Source: an uncultured Desulfobacter sp. | Lineage (GTDB): Bacteria > Desulfobacterota > Desulfobacteria > Desulfobacterales > Desulfobacteraceae | Assembly: GCF_963666675.1 (NCBI RefSeq) | Contig: NZ_OY762929.1 | Location: 2,604,001 to 2,668,000 of the forward strand | Length of the DNA stretch: 64,000 nt | Direction: 5' to 3' | Shown: positions 51,309 through 61,050 of the stretch, in pieces | Position numbering within the stretch: the stretch's first letter is position 1 | How the letters are laid out: each line of letters starts with the position of its first letter | Made by a program: the position numbers and the translations under genes | Notes under the pieces: model-generated | What the model saw: only the letters and a program-made list of their open reading frames with translations | What the model was told of the DNA's origin: nothing | The model's database searches: none

Positions 51309-51620
51309 TTGTCTTTTTTTGCCATGACCGATAAGTCAATATTAAACGAGATCGGTCGCCGATTAAAATCAATTCGTTTGAGAAAAAATATGACGCAAAA
51401 AGAGGTGGCCGTGGCCACCGGGCTTTCTCTGAATGCCGTTCAGACGGCCGAGAAGGGTACAAGCAAGATGATGACATATGTCAAGATATTACGGGTATTG
51501 AATGCCCTGGACAGTTTGGAAAATTTTTTACCCGAAGTGACCATCAGCCCGCTGGAGTTAGCCAAACTGGAAGGTAAAAAGCGCAAGCGCGCCTCGGGTC
51601 AACGGATAAAGAAGTTTTAA
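51309..51620 (+). CDS. hipB: HipB-like XRE antitoxin
   Basis: A 103-residue protein with an XRE helix-turn-helix at residues 18-65 (LKSIRLRKNMTQKEVAVATG then LSLNAVQTAEKG). The C-terminal tail is basic (KLEGKKRKRASGQRIKK). It should bind and inhibit the HipA kinase and repress the pair. The start is TTG 51309, supported by AAGGTG six bases before; an ATG at 51324 lacks such a site. Its stop shares one base with the hipA start, so the two are coupled. Confidence 0.88.
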   Translation: MSFFAMTDKSILNEIGRRLKSIRLRKNMTQKEVAVATGLSLNAVQTAEKGTSKMMTYVKILRVLNALDSLENFLPEVTISPLELAKLEGKKRKRASGQRIKKF

Positions 51621-52939
51621 TGGACCCATTAAAAACAGCATATGTCAAAATCTGGAATGAGATTGTGGGGGCGGTCACCTGGGATGACAGCCTCGGGGGG
51701 GCCGTATTTGAGTATGCGCCCGAATTTTTAGGTAAAGGGTGGGATCTTTCCCCGGTTCACATGGGGCTTTCATCCGCCCGGAAGGGCGAGCGCCAATTCT
51801 TTTTCCCCAATATTGATTCTCACACATTCCATGGGCTGCCCGGGCTTCTGGCCAGTGCCTTGCCGGATGACTTCGGCAACAGCATCATTGATTCCTGGCT
51901 GGTCAGAAACGGCCGGGACCCAAGATCGTTTAATCCCGTTGAGCGGCTCTGCTATGTGGGGACCCGGGGTATGGGTGCTTTGGAGTTTTACCCCCAGGTT
52001 CGTCCGGGACAATTGAACAAATCCGTTCCCATAGAGGTTGAAAAGATTATGCAGCTGGCCCAGGACGCATTATTAAAAAGATCCGAACTTGATGCGCAGA
52101 TGCAGGGTTCCGAGAAAGAGAAGGCCGAAGCCATGCTCGATATTTTACGGGTGGGGACTACGGCCGGCGGTGCGGTGCCCAAGGCCATTATTGCCGTCAA
52201 TGACAAAGGGCATGTGATTTCCGGGCAGTCAAAGGCGCCCAAAGGCTATGCGCACTGGATTCTGAAATTTGACGGGATCAATATCCAACAGCCCGGCAAT
52301 TTTGGAAAATCCAGGGATGATTGCAGGGTGGAATACGCCTACTATCTGATGGCCCAAAGTGCAGGAATCAATATGACACCCTGCCGCCTTTTAGAAGAGA
52401 ACGGCCGTGCCCATTTCATGACCCGGCGGTTTGATCGTCTGGGCCGGGACAAGATTCATGTGTTGTCTTTGGCATGCATGGGCCATTTGGGCTGGAATCC
52501 GGTGGGCCGTGTCAATTATGAAGACGCGTTCCAGGTGATGCGCATTCTAAGACTGCCGTATGCTGAGCAGGCCCAGCAATTTCGCCGTATGGTGTTTAAC
52601 GCCGTAACAAAAAACATAGACGACCATACAAAAAATATCAGCTACATGATGGACAAAACCGGGGTGTGGACCCTTTGTCCGGCATACGATGTCACTTTTA
52701 CCTATGATCCGGACGAATTGTTTGGCGATCGTCATAAAATGAAGATCAACGGCAAACAGTATGGATTCTCAACGGACGATTTTTTGCAGGTCGCAGACAA
52801 TATGGGAATCAATAAATCCAATGAAATTATCGAACAGGTTCTACATGCGGCATCCCGGTGGCCTGAGTTTGCAAAAAAGGCCGGTGTCAATCCTGATGTA
52901 ATTCAATTTATCCAAGACGCTATAAAACCAAATTTTTGA
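51620..52939 (+). CDS. hipA: HipA-family serine/threonine kinase toxin
   Basis: A 439-residue toxin kinase. The HipA N-terminal domain shows ERLCYVGTRGMGALEF (residues 108-123); the Gly-rich loop is RVGTTAGGAVPK (177-188), the catalytic loop is NIDDHTKN (332-339, D335/D336), and the metal-binding aspartate is D357 (CPAYDVTF). E. coli HipA phosphorylates glutamyl-tRNA synthetase and causes persistence; the target here is not known. All catalytic residues are present. It is slightly longer than the classic enzyme. Encoded one base after hipB starts its stop. Confidence 0.92.
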   Translation: MDPLKTAYVKIWNEIVGAVTWDDSLGGAVFEYAPEFLGKGWDLSPVHMGLSSARKGERQFFFPNIDSHTFHGLPGLLASALPDDFGNSIIDSWLVRNGRDPRSFNPVERLCYVGTRGMGALEFYPQVRPGQLNKSVPIEVEKIMQLAQDALLKRSELDAQMQGSEKEKAEAMLDILRVGTTAGGAVPKAIIAVNDKGHVISGQSKAPKGYAHWILKFDGINIQQPGNFGKSRDDCRVEYAYYLMAQSAGINMTPCRLLEENGRAHFMTRRFDRLGRDKIHVLSLACMGHLGWNPVGRVNYEDAFQVMRILRLPYAEQAQQFRRMVFNAVTKNIDDHTKNISYMMDKTGVWTLCPAYDVTFTYDPDELFGDRHKMKINGKQYGFSTDDFLQVADNMGINKSNEIIEQVLHAASRWPEFAKKAGVNPDVIQFIQDAIKPNF

Positions 52940-53120
52940 TCGTCCCTATAATTACAAAATATTGGACACCATAGTAAAACTGGTCTATTCTGATTTTCAT
53001 ACAAAACCCTGCAAGGGTATTCAACAGCCTGTCCGGTGGTGGATACTGCCCGACAAAACGTGGTGGATTCGAGATTTTCAAAAATAATGTAACGGCTTTG
53101 CAAAAAAGGTATTTATTTTT

Positions 53121-53954
53121 ATGGAGAACCTAAAAGAAAATATCAAACATGCTTCAGAAGTTATAAAAAATGCAGATGCACTTTTCATCACTGCCGGTGC
53201 CGGTATGGGCGTCGATTCGGGACTGCCTGATTTCAGGGGGAATTCCGGGTTCTGGAAAGCGTATCCGCCCATAGCGAAACTGGGCAAATCATTCAGTGAA
53301 ATGGCAGATCCGATCTGGTTTCACAAAAAGCCTGAAATTGCCTGGGCCTTTTATGGGCACAGGTTGAACCTCTATCGTGAAACGATTCCCCACGACGGTT
53401 TTTTAAGATTGCTTGAGTTAGGAAAGCAAAAGCAATATGGATACTTTGTGTTCACCTCCAATGTTGACGGACAATTTCAAGCCGCCGGTTTTGATAAGGA
53501 CTGTATTGAAGAGTGCCACGGCTCCATTCACCATCTTCAATGCACCCAACCGTGTTCCAATGATATCTGGGAGATGGGAGGGGAAAAAGTCAATGTTGAT
53601 ATGGAGGCGTTCATGGCAACCGAGCCGCTTCCAAAATGCAAAAACTGCGGCGGATTGGCCCGCCCCAATATTTTGATGTTCGGGGACTGGAACTGGATCG
53701 CCTACCGCAGCAATGCCCAGGGAATGCGTTTGCAAAAATGGCTTCAAGGGCTTAACAATATCAATGCAAAGATAGCCATAATTGAAATGGGGGCAGGAAC
53801 TGCTGTGCCCACAGTTCGCTTGCAATCCCAGCGCGTCCACAACGGCAAAAATTCAATCCTGATACGCATTAACCCAAGAGACTACGATGCACCGACAGGT
53901 GCGATCAGTATCCCCCTGGGTGCCCTGGAAGGGGTAAACAGCATTTTGGATTGA
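53121..53954 (+). CDS. Sir2-family NAD-dependent protein deacetylase
   Basis: A 277-residue sirtuin. NAD-binding motifs are GAGMGVDSGLPDFRG (residues 29-43) and FTSNVDGQFQAAGF, the catalytic histidine is in IEECHGSIH, and zinc cysteines are C at LQCTQPCS and CKNCG. It would remove acyl groups from lysines using NAD. The frame is complete and soluble. The position right after hipBA and before a membrane protein (13 bp gap) hints at a shared transcript with the latter. Sirtuin-domain proteins also occur in antiphage systems, but those usually carry extra domains absent here. Confidence 0.88.
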   Translation: MENLKENIKHASEVIKNADALFITAGAGMGVDSGLPDFRGNSGFWKAYPPIAKLGKSFSEMADPIWFHKKPEIAWAFYGHRLNLYRETIPHDGFLRLLELGKQKQYGYFVFTSNVDGQFQAAGFDKDCIEECHGSIHHLQCTQPCSNDIWEMGGEKVNVDMEAFMATEPLPKCKNCGGLARPNILMFGDWNWIAYRSNAQGMRLQKWLQGLNNINAKIAIIEMGAGTAVPTVRLQSQRVHNGKNSILIRINPRDYDAPTGAISIPLGALEGVNSILD

Positions 53955-53966
53955 TATCGATTAAAA

Positions 53967-54533
53967 ATGGAACATTTTGCTGAACTCATCACCGCTCTTG
54001 CCCAGATCCTATGGCCATTCATAGCTATTTTTTTATTGATTTACTTCAGGCAGAGTATTCAAACAGCCATTGAAAACGGGGCTGAAATTGCGTTTGAGTT
54101 TATGGGGAACAAGGTTCGTATCACGCCAACCAAAAAAATCATTACAGGCAATAATCAAAATCAAGAAAACAAGCTTCCCGAAATAACGGAAAAAAAAGAG
54201 ATTCCGGCTGACTACTTTTACATCAACCACCAGTCCTTTTACCGGGAAGACAAGCAGGACCAATTAAGGGTCCTGACGAATTTAAATTGCAAACTTCACT
54301 TTATACACATTACAACACATTCATATTATCAGGGTGCCGTGGATCATGTTGAAAAGGTTGAGTATTATTTACATGAAACTTATCCGGAACCCATCCAGGT
54401 AAGAACAAACAAAAAAGACAATTTTCTGCTCAAAGAATTGGCATATGGAGAATATGTTCTGATTGCTAAAATTTATTTAAAAAACAGAAAAATTCCTTTG
54501 ATTTTAAATCGATATATAAGTTTGTCACAATAG
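53967..54533 (+). CDS. Unknown protein with one membrane segment
   Basis: A 188-residue protein. A single transmembrane helix near the start (ALAQILWPFIAIFLLIYF, residues about 10-27) is followed by a helix and a soluble domain with a beta-rich pattern in the second half (LRVLTNLNCKLHFIHITTHS). No family recognised. It follows the sirtuin gene by 13 bp, so they are probably co-transcribed. If they work together, a membrane-bound partner for the sirtuin is one reading; this is speculation. Confidence 0.5.
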   Translation: MEHFAELITALAQILWPFIAIFLLIYFRQSIQTAIENGAEIAFEFMGNKVRITPTKKIITGNNQNQENKLPEITEKKEIPADYFYINHQSFYREDKQDQLRVLTNLNCKLHFIHITTHSYYQGAVDHVEKVEYYLHETYPEPIQVRTNKKDNFLLKELAYGEYVLIAKIYLKNRKIPLILNRYISLSQ

Positions 54534-54550
54534 CCGTCCGGCCCTGGCTG

Positions 54551-55846
54551 CTATAGAAAGACAGCCAGAACAAAATAACAGATGGGCAGAACATATAAAA
54601 GTCCTCGTATCATGGCTGGATATTTATTTCGTTTCGTGAACACCACAATACATAATCCAACAAACACGGCAGCCCCCCTGAATCCCATGGACAGATAGCT
54701 CCAGCGCAGAATTGTTGTGCTGAAACCGGCCATCACAATGCCGGCGGACAGGATGAGGACCACAAGGGTGCATACCCTGACGATGGCCAGGCTGTGGGCC
54801 GGTTCTTTTTTGAACAGGTGGCGAATGCCGTCCATATAGACATTGGTCGTAACCCCAAGTACCAGGCCGGCACCCGTGCCTAATACGGCAAGCAGCAACA
54901 CGGCGGAACAGAACGCGGCCAGTGCCGGGGGTAGGGTGTATTGAAAGAAAAAGGGTAGTGCCTGGGCGCTTTGGCCTTCGAGTTCCGGGCAGTTGGCCCG
55001 CAGGAAAAGCCCCACAATAATCCCTAAAATGCCAATGGGCGGAATGACAACGGCGGTGAGAAATGCACCGTTTCTGGCCTCTCTTATGGTTTTGGCCGAA
55101 AAAATGGCCTGCAGGTAGATCTGGGTGGACAGGACACCGGTAACCATGGAGACAATATCAATGGTGGTTGTGCCGACCCCATTGGAAAAAAAGTTTAAAA
55201 AGTCTGTATCTTTGGGTAATTGAGATAGAATATTGCCCAGTCCCTGGCCTTTGATCAGCGCAATAACCGTGCATACGATCATGATGCCGTACAGCAGGAA
55301 AAATTTGATTTTTCCCACCATGCCGGCACCGGAAATCCCCCCTGAAATAACAAAAAAGCCCATGAGTACCATGGTAATTAACAAAGAGACCGGCAGCGGG
55401 AAATGAAATACCGAGGTGAGAATGGCCATGGCCGCCAGATACTGGGCAATAATGTGGATGAACATGCCGCAGGAATTGAGCATGGAGCAGTAATATTGAA
55501 AATTGGTGCCAAAGTATTTGCCGAGCAGTTCAGAGACGGTTGTGACCTGCTCCCGTCTTAATGCTGTTGCAAAAAAGCATCCTAATATAAAGCAGGAGAT
55601 ACCGCTGCCCAGGGTGAAAATCCAGGCACTGATACCCTGGTCGTAGGCCGATTGAACAGTGCCGATGGTCGATACCCCGCCGACCAGCGTACCGATAATG
55701 ACCCAGGACACCTGGGTGGTGGAAAGGGACCGGCCCGCCACTGAAAAATCTGAGCCGCTGACCATGCGTCTTTGATTTTTTAACACCAGGGCGCCAAATA
55801 GAACAAATGCGCCGATAAATACCACTGCGTATGTTAACTGTCCCAA
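54551..55846 (-). CDS. Sodium:solute symporter family protein
   Basis: A 431-residue inner-membrane transporter with about 12 hydrophobic segments. Typical SSS elements are SDFSVAGRSLSTTQVSWVII near residue 33, the GGVSTIGTVQSAYDQG stretch and, later, SMVTGVLSTQIYLQAIFSAK. The start codon is TTG (55846), chosen because GGAGGAG lies eight bases upstream. It is shorter than many SSS members (about 500) but appears complete. The substrate cannot be read from sequence. It stands alone on its strand, convergent with the small membrane-protein gene. Confidence 0.88.
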   Translation of the reverse strand: MGQLTYAVVFIGAFVLFGALVLKNQRRMVSGSDFSVAGRSLSTTQVSWVIIGTLVGGVSTIGTVQSAYDQGISAWIFTLGSGISCFILGCFFATALRREQVTTVSELLGKYFGTNFQYYCSMLNSCGMFIHIIAQYLAAMAILTSVFHFPLPVSLLITMVLMGFFVISGGISGAGMVGKIKFFLLYGIMIVCTVIALIKGQGLGNILSQLPKDTDFLNFFSNGVGTTTIDIVSMVTGVLSTQIYLQAIFSAKTIREARNGAFLTAVVIPPIGILGIIVGLFLRANCPELEGQSAQALPFFFQYTLPPALAAFCSAVLLLAVLGTGAGLVLGVTTNVYMDGIRHLFKKEPAHSLAIVRVCTLVVLILSAGIVMAGFSTTILRWSYLSMGFRGAAVFVGLCIVVFTKRNKYPAMIRGLLYVLPICYFVLAVFL

Positions 55847-56531
55847 CCCGATTCTCCTCCATAGTGCCGTGCCCTTTAAATCCAGGGCAACGCATTCAAA
55901 AGTTCTGCATCACCTTTTTTGCAACCAAACCAAACCAAATTCATTCATTCCGATCCGAACATCAAATGAAAAAATAGGTATCAATAATCATGCCAATTTT
56001 TACCTGTGCCCACCCTGCTTTAAACCGGACCCGGTTTAAATATTTTAAAACCGAAGTTCTACGCCTGATCTATACATAAAGCAATGGAAGAAACGGATTT
56101 CTATTATTTAAAATAAACACCTGATTTCGTGTACGTAGTACACATTGAGTGTACCTGCAAAAGAGCATAAAAATGTCATCGTGCATAATTTCCCCCTTTG
56201 CTCTTGGGGTTAACGCCCTTGTAGGGGGCGCTCTGAAATAAATGCGATCCAACCTATGCAAAACAGCATTTTTATGCACGGCCACATGAAAAAAAGGGGT
56301 GATGTCGGACAAACGTCGGACACATAAAATAAAAATAAGCAGGCAACCTCCTTTTATCAGAGACGTTTTATGATCTCCTTTCATTCAAATCAATTGGGTT
56401 TGAAGCAAGCGGCATAGGATTTGCTAATGTTACAAATTTAAGTGCAAAAAAATCTGTCAAAGAGCCTTGTAACACTGATTTGAGGTATTTGCACTGCCGG
56501 TTTAATTCCGGAAACCTGCAACTTTTTATAA
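55847..56531. other. Noncoding stretch between the symporter and the Tn3 element
   Basis: About 685 bp without a credible gene. It contains two clear palindromes: TTTAAACCG-GAC-CCGGTTTAAA at 56020-56040 and GTGTAC-GTA-GTACAC at 56129-56143, the latter followed by another GTGTAC half. These may be operators for the symporter gene, which starts at 55846 and reads away. A 104-codon minus-strand frame at 56070-56384 has no coding signature and was not called. Confidence 0.5.
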
Positions 56532-56604
56532 GGGTACCGCCCATATTCGTGCGTAAATATACGCTAAGGATCTCTCGCTAAATTTTAATCAAATCTCGAT
56601 TAAG
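56532..56604 (+). repeat. Left inverted repeat of the Tn3 element
   Basis: Begins GGGTACCGCCCATATTCGTG and matches the complement of the right end with five changes. The identity runs past the usual 38-bp terminal repeat by more than 30 bp and includes a copy of the last bases of tnpA (TAAATTTTAATCAAA), meaning the left end was probably copied from the right end. Confidence 0.9.
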
Positions 56605-56653
56605 GGCCAGGGGTGGAAGCCGTGCGAAAAGATACGGTTTCGATCTGGACTAA

Positions 56654-56884
56654 TACATCATAACCGTAATTTTCTGTTCAAATTCTTCCGCTGGTCCAAT
56701 TTACGATAGCAATAAAGGATTTGGAGGTTATCCAAGCTTTGGGGCTTCCACGACGCTGATTGGGGGTGGTCTTGTTTACTCTTTTGACAATCCATATAAT
56801 AAACCAACGACAGTCCCAGAAGACGATGCTTACATTAATTATTCACTGGGATTCAGTAAATATGGGAGCTTTGGATTTAATTAG
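56654..56884 (+). pseudogene. Toxin-tail-like fragment carried by the transposon
   Basis: A 76-codon open frame with no Met codon, ending at a TAG at 56882. It encodes a Gly/Tyr/Phe-rich tail containing GGYPSFGASTTLIGGGLVYS, then FDNPYNKPTTVPEDDAYINY and SLGFSKYGSFGFN. The composition is typical of C-terminal tips of polymorphic or Rhs-type toxins and secreted proteins. The 5' part is missing, cut off near the transposon end. The assignment as a toxin tip is inferred from composition and from the Rhs context, not from a named family. Confidence 0.45.
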
Positions 56885-57021
56885 GACATGAGTATATTTC
56901 AAATAACTTATGGACAGGGGCTTGTTGCCAGTATTAAATTACAGCACTTCTATGCAAAATTTTGCCATGGGTAAGGCAATACAGAATATCCTTAATTAAT
57001 GCATTAGGTTTGTATAATTTT

Positions 57022-57273
57022 ATGATTTGCTTAGATCAGTTTATGAGTTATATAGGTGTTTTTTTATTCGCGCTCGCTACTTTAATACAGATGGTATTGA
57101 ATTTTATGCTGAGTAATAAATATGGATATCTAAAACAATATACTATTAAAAAAAATCAGTTAGAAAAAAAAATTCAAATATATTCATGGGTGACTATATT
57201 TATATCAGTTGTTTTAATTATTGTTAGCGGGATTTTAAAATTCCACTTACAAAAATATAATTTTTGTCTATAA
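57022..57273 (+). CDS. Small two-helix membrane protein (possible immunity protein)
   Basis: An 83-residue protein with two hydrophobic segments, YIGVFLFALATLIQMVLNFM near the start and VTIFISVVLIIVSGILKF near the end, joined by a basic helix. The ATG at 57022 was chosen; the frame is open to a TTG at 56962. It follows the broken toxin tail by about 140 bp on the same strand and is the only other passenger gene. Small membrane proteins behind toxin tips often give immunity, so that role is plausible but not shown. Confidence 0.5.
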   Translation: MICLDQFMSYIGVFLFALATLIQMVLNFMLSNKYGYLKQYTIKKNQLEKKIQIYSWVTIFISVVLIIVSGILKFHLQKYNFCL

Positions 57274-57423
57274 ACAGATATGTGTGGGGACACCCATTAT
57301 TAAAGGCCGGGTCAAGAAAAAAAATCAACTTTTTTTCTTGACCCATGTGCGTAGGATCTTGAAACCCTGCCACGGCAAAATTTCAGGAAAAACATACTTT
57401 CCTAAATGGACCAGCAGGAGCAT

Positions 57424-57993
57424 TTAAGTGGAGTTCTCCATATTTCCTGAGGCTGGGCACCATCGATAAAGCGTGGGAATTGAAACACCCAGGTTGTTTG
57501 CAACTTCCTTTGGAGGCATACCTTCAGACAGAAGCTTTTTGGCGGCTTCAACTTTGCTTGGCGTCATAAGGCGTTTTCTGCCGCCTACTCGACCGCGTTT
57601 TTTGGCAGCAGCTAATCCTGCTTTCGTCCTTTCAATAAGGAGTTCCCGTTCCATTTCAGCGAGTGAGGCCATGACATGAAAAAAGAACCTACCTGCGGGT
57701 GTTGTTGTATTAATGCCGTCGGTGATGCTTTGGAAATGAATACCTTCAGAATCAAATTTTCCGACCATGCTTATCAATTCTCTTAAATTGCGTCCCAACC
57801 TGTCGAGTTTCCATATCACAAATGTATCTCCGGTGCGTAGATGTGAGAGGGCATTCTCCAATCCCGGTCTCTTTTTTCCCATCCCTGATATTTTATCTGA
57901 AAAAATCTTAACACATCCTGCTTTTTCCAAAGCATCGGTCTGCAATTCTAAATTTTGATCTTCTGAAGAAACACGAGCATAACCGATCAACAT
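57424..57993 (-). CDS. tnpR: Serine resolvase (TnpR type)
   Basis: A 189-residue serine recombinase that resolves cointegrates of the Tn3 element. The catalytic start is MLIGYARVSSEDQNLELQTD (active serine S9 or S10), with the KLDRLGRN arginine motif, the E-helix segment ASLAEMERELLIERT and a C-terminal Hin-like helix-turn-helix (MPPKEVANNLGVSIPTLYRW). ATG 57993 is chosen over 58011 as it follows AAAGGAAAAAA. It is divergent from tnpA with 147 bp between them, the usual place for res. Confidence 0.93.
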   Translation of the reverse strand: MLIGYARVSSEDQNLELQTDALEKAGCVKIFSDKISGMGKKRPGLENALSHLRTGDTFVIWKLDRLGRNLRELISMVGKFDSEGIHFQSITDGINTTTPAGRFFFHVMASLAEMERELLIERTKAGLAAAKKRGRVGGRKRLMTPSKVEAAKKLLSEGMPPKEVANNLGVSIPTLYRWCPASGNMENST

Positions 57994-58011
57994 AATTTTT
58001 TCCTTTCTCAA

Positions 58012-58140
58012 AACTCGTTTATATAATAAGGATATGAGAATGAAATTTCAAGAAACCTTTTTGAGAATAAAAAACTGGGGGTTTCGGCTGTTTTTAAGAA
58101 ACCGAAAAATCATTATCAGAAAGGATCGTTTTTAAGAACC
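58012..58140. promoter_or_regulatory. Candidate res site and divergent promoters
   Basis: Between tnpR and tnpA. It contains inverted repeats such as TTCTCAAAA (58004 onward)/TTTTTGAGAA and GTTTCGG-CTG-TTTTTAAGAAACCG. Resolvases of this class bind three such subsites between the two genes, and repress both promoters. Exact subsites cannot be set by eye. Confidence 0.5.
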
Positions 58141-61050
58141 ATGAAATCCCGTTTCTATACTCATGAGCAGCTTGTTAATGTAGCCCGACTTACCCCCGAT
58201 GACATTGAACAGATCCGACAGCGAAGGCGTCAGTATAATCAACTGGGTTTCGGGTACCAGGTTTGTTTTGTTAGATTAACGAACCGGTTCCCCGTCCAAA
58301 CGCCTTTTGAAATTTACGAGGACATACTTTCATTTGCCAGTGTGCAACTGAACATTCCGGTCAATGTAATTGATACCTATACCAATCGCCAGGCGACTGT
58401 ATCAGAACACCAGGAACAAATTCGAAATTATTTAGGGCTGAGTCGGTTTGATAAAAAAGCAATAACGAAAATCAACCAATTTATCTTTGAGGAAGCATTC
58501 CGTCTCGAACAGACCGCTGCACTTCTTGCCGGAATTGGTCGTTATCTTAGAGAACACAAAATCCTGAAACCCTCAGATGATACTCTCCGACGGCTCATTT
58601 CCAAACAAAGGCAGAAGGCGAAAACGTATATTTTTGACAGAATCTGCACATCTCTGTCCAAAGCTCTTGTCCTGCATCTGGACGGATTGCTGAATACCCA
58701 AAATGGAAATCCATCAAGTTTACACTGGTTGAAGTTTCCACCAGGAAGGCCTTCACCTAAAGCAATTGTCCGTTTAACCCATAAACTTGAGAAAATCAGC
58801 AACACCGGGGTGCTGGACCTGGAACTATTCTGGTTGAATAATAATTTTCAACGCTCGTTAGCCCGTTACGCCAAACGCAGCGATGCAAACAGATTAAGGC
58901 AATTGGAGCCTAATCATCGCCATGCAGTTCTTGTCTGCTTTCTCTGTCAACTTTACCGGGATACCATGGATCAGATGGTGGATATGTACGATAAATTGAT
59001 CAATAAAATTTATAATCGTGCCCAAATGGATGTCGACGACTTCCATAAATCTCAACGGAAACAGATTCGTGCATCCCTGAAAACCTTTAAAATTCTAACC
59101 GACCTCATTTTAGACAGTTCTATTGGAGACGTTACACTTCGGCAGGCAATGTTTGATGAAATCGGAAAAGATCAACTGGTTATTCAGAAACAGGCCGTTG
59201 GTGCGTGGCTTAACGGCAAACACAGCCACACATTTAATCTTGTAAAAAATAGATTCAGCTATATTCGCCAATTTTCACCTTATCTGCTCAAACACATCCG
59301 GTTGCTGTTTGATGACAAAAGCCGGGCTTCCTTGGAAAAGGCAGTCGCTATTCTCAGGGGAATGAACGATGAGAATAGTCGTAACCTTCCAGAAAATGTG
59401 CCTGTTGATTTTATACCCAAAAAAATACAGCCCCTGGTGGAATCAGATGGCAAGATTGAAAAATCCGCATGGGAATGTGCTCTGTTAACGGTAATACGGG
59501 ATGAGATTAAGTCTGGAAACATTTCAGTTGGTATGAGCAAACGGTTTGCAAGTCTCGACAGTTTTTTTATTCCCGTAGAAAATTGGCGAACCATTCGAGA
59601 ATCATTTTTCAAACGAGCAGGTCTTCCTGCTGACCCATCCAAGGTCAGGACCTATTTGACTGAACGGCTAAGTAAAGCCTATAAAGATTTCCTGGAACAT
59701 ATGGAACATAATACCTATGCCAGCATCATTGATAAGACCTGGCACTTATCCGTTGATCCGGCAGATAAAATACGTGGTGACGATAAAAAACGCCTGGAGT
59801 CTCTGCGAGAATGGCTGGCAAGTCATATGAGAGTCATAAAATTACCGGAACTCTTGATCGAAGTTGACAACGAATTGGAATTTTCACGTCACTTCATGTC
59901 AGAAAATCAAAAGGCTAATTTGGACTCTGGCAACATTTGTGCGATTCTGACGACCATCATGGCACATGGCTGCAACATAGGCCCGTACACAATGGCTCAA
60001 TTGGTTAGTGATGTGAGCTACAGGCGAATTAAGAATATTACTGACTGGATGCTCAACGACGAAACGCAGCGAGCAGCTTTAGCCTTAGTTGTAAATGCCA
60101 TAAGCCATTTGGATATCACGCAATACTGGGGTGACGGCAGAACTTCAAGTAGCGATGGTCAGCGGTGGACCATGAAACGCAAAGTTCTACAACAAACCTG
60201 GAGCACGAAATTCAATGATTTTGCTTTGGAATTCTATTCCTTCGTTGCCGATAATTTTGCACCGTTCTTTAGCCTGCCCATTGAATGCACGGACCGCGAC
60301 GCACCTTATGTTTTGGATGGTTTGTTATACAATGAAAGTGATTTGCCGCTTGACGGGGAACATTATACAGATACCCATGGGTACACCGAAAACAACTTTG
60401 CGGCCTTCGCCATGCTGGCCAGACTGTTTGCCCCCCGAATACGGGGATTGCACAAACAGCGAATTTACCGAATCGATAGAGACATGGATTACGGTGCACT
60501 TGCTCCTTTAGTTTGCCGCAGTGACAGAACGATCCATATGGATTGGATTGAAGATCAATGGGATCGGATGGGTCACTTCTACGCATCCCTTGAGTCCGGC
60601 CATGTAACAGCATCCACAGCTATGAAACGATTAAACGGTTTTTCTGGTAAAAACCATTTTTTTAAAGCAAACAGAGAGCTTGGTCGAATCTTCAAAACAG
60701 AACACATTCTCCGGTATATGTCAGACAAAACGCTGAGACAAAAAATAAGAAGGGGGTTGCTGAAAGGTGAGCAGATCCACTCTCTGGCACGGGATCTTAA
60801 ATATGGAAAACGTGGCCGAATAAGCACCGCCGACTTAAGGGAACAAAAAAATTCATGCAGTTGCATGACCCTCATTCTTGCTTGCATTATTTACTGGCAA
60901 GCCAAAGAAATAAATCGTGTGGTGATGGAATGTGATCCGGAAGGGGCCGGTATAGACATTTCTCTGATTCAGCACATCAGCCCAATTACCTGGGATAATG
61001 TCATTCTCTACGGGGAATATTTACTTGATCGAAATTTGATTAAAATTTAG
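58141..61050 (+). CDS. tnpA: Tn3 family transposase TnpA
   Basis: A 969-residue transposase. The N-terminal DUF4158-like part starts FYTHEQLVNVARLTPDDIEQ, and the C-terminal DDE_Tnp_Tn3 domain contains the first aspartate in QYWGDGRTSSSDGQRW and, later, LYNESDLPLDGEHYTDTHGY and FAPRIRGLHKQRIYR. Length is normal for the family (about 970-1,000). The frame is intact, so the element may still be mobile. The last codons lie within the 73-bp right repeat. ATG 58141 begins directly after res. Confidence 0.96.
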   Translation: MKSRFYTHEQLVNVARLTPDDIEQIRQRRRQYNQLGFGYQVCFVRLTNRFPVQTPFEIYEDILSFASVQLNIPVNVIDTYTNRQATVSEHQEQIRNYLGLSRFDKKAITKINQFIFEEAFRLEQTAALLAGIGRYLREHKILKPSDDTLRRLISKQRQKAKTYIFDRICTSLSKALVLHLDGLLNTQNGNPSSLHWLKFPPGRPSPKAIVRLTHKLEKISNTGVLDLELFWLNNNFQRSLARYAKRSDANRLRQLEPNHRHAVLVCFLCQLYRDTMDQMVDMYDKLINKIYNRAQMDVDDFHKSQRKQIRASLKTFKILTDLILDSSIGDVTLRQAMFDEIGKDQLVIQKQAVGAWLNGKHSHTFNLVKNRFSYIRQFSPYLLKHIRLLFDDKSRASLEKAVAILRGMNDENSRNLPENVPVDFIPKKIQPLVESDGKIEKSAWECALLTVIRDEIKSGNISVGMSKRFASLDSFFIPVENWRTIRESFFKRAGLPADPSKVRTYLTERLSKAYKDFLEHMEHNTYASIIDKTWHLSVDPADKIRGDDKKRLESLREWLASHMRVIKLPELLIEVDNELEFSRHFMSENQKANLDSGNICAILTTIMAHGCNIGPYTMAQLVSDVSYRRIKNITDWMLNDETQRAALALVVNAISHLDITQYWGDGRTSSSDGQRWTMKRKVLQQTWSTKFNDFALEFYSFVADNFAPFFSLPIECTDRDAPYVLDGLLYNESDLPLDGEHYTDTHGYTENNFAAFAMLARLFAPRIRGLHKQRIYRIDRDMDYGALAPLVCRSDRTIHMDWIEDQWDRMGHFYASLESGHVTASTAMKRLNGFSGKNHFFKANRELGRIFKTEHILRYMSDKTLRQKIRRGLLKGEQIHSLARDLKYGKRGRISTADLREQKNSCSCMTLILACIIYWQAKEINRVVMECDPEGAGIDISLIQHISPITWDNVILYGEYLLDRNLIKI

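Noticed and set aside
56070..56384. A 104-codon minus-strand open frame upstream of the Tn3 element
   Set aside because: No ribosome site, odd composition and overlap with a palindrome-rich control region; no family resemblance.
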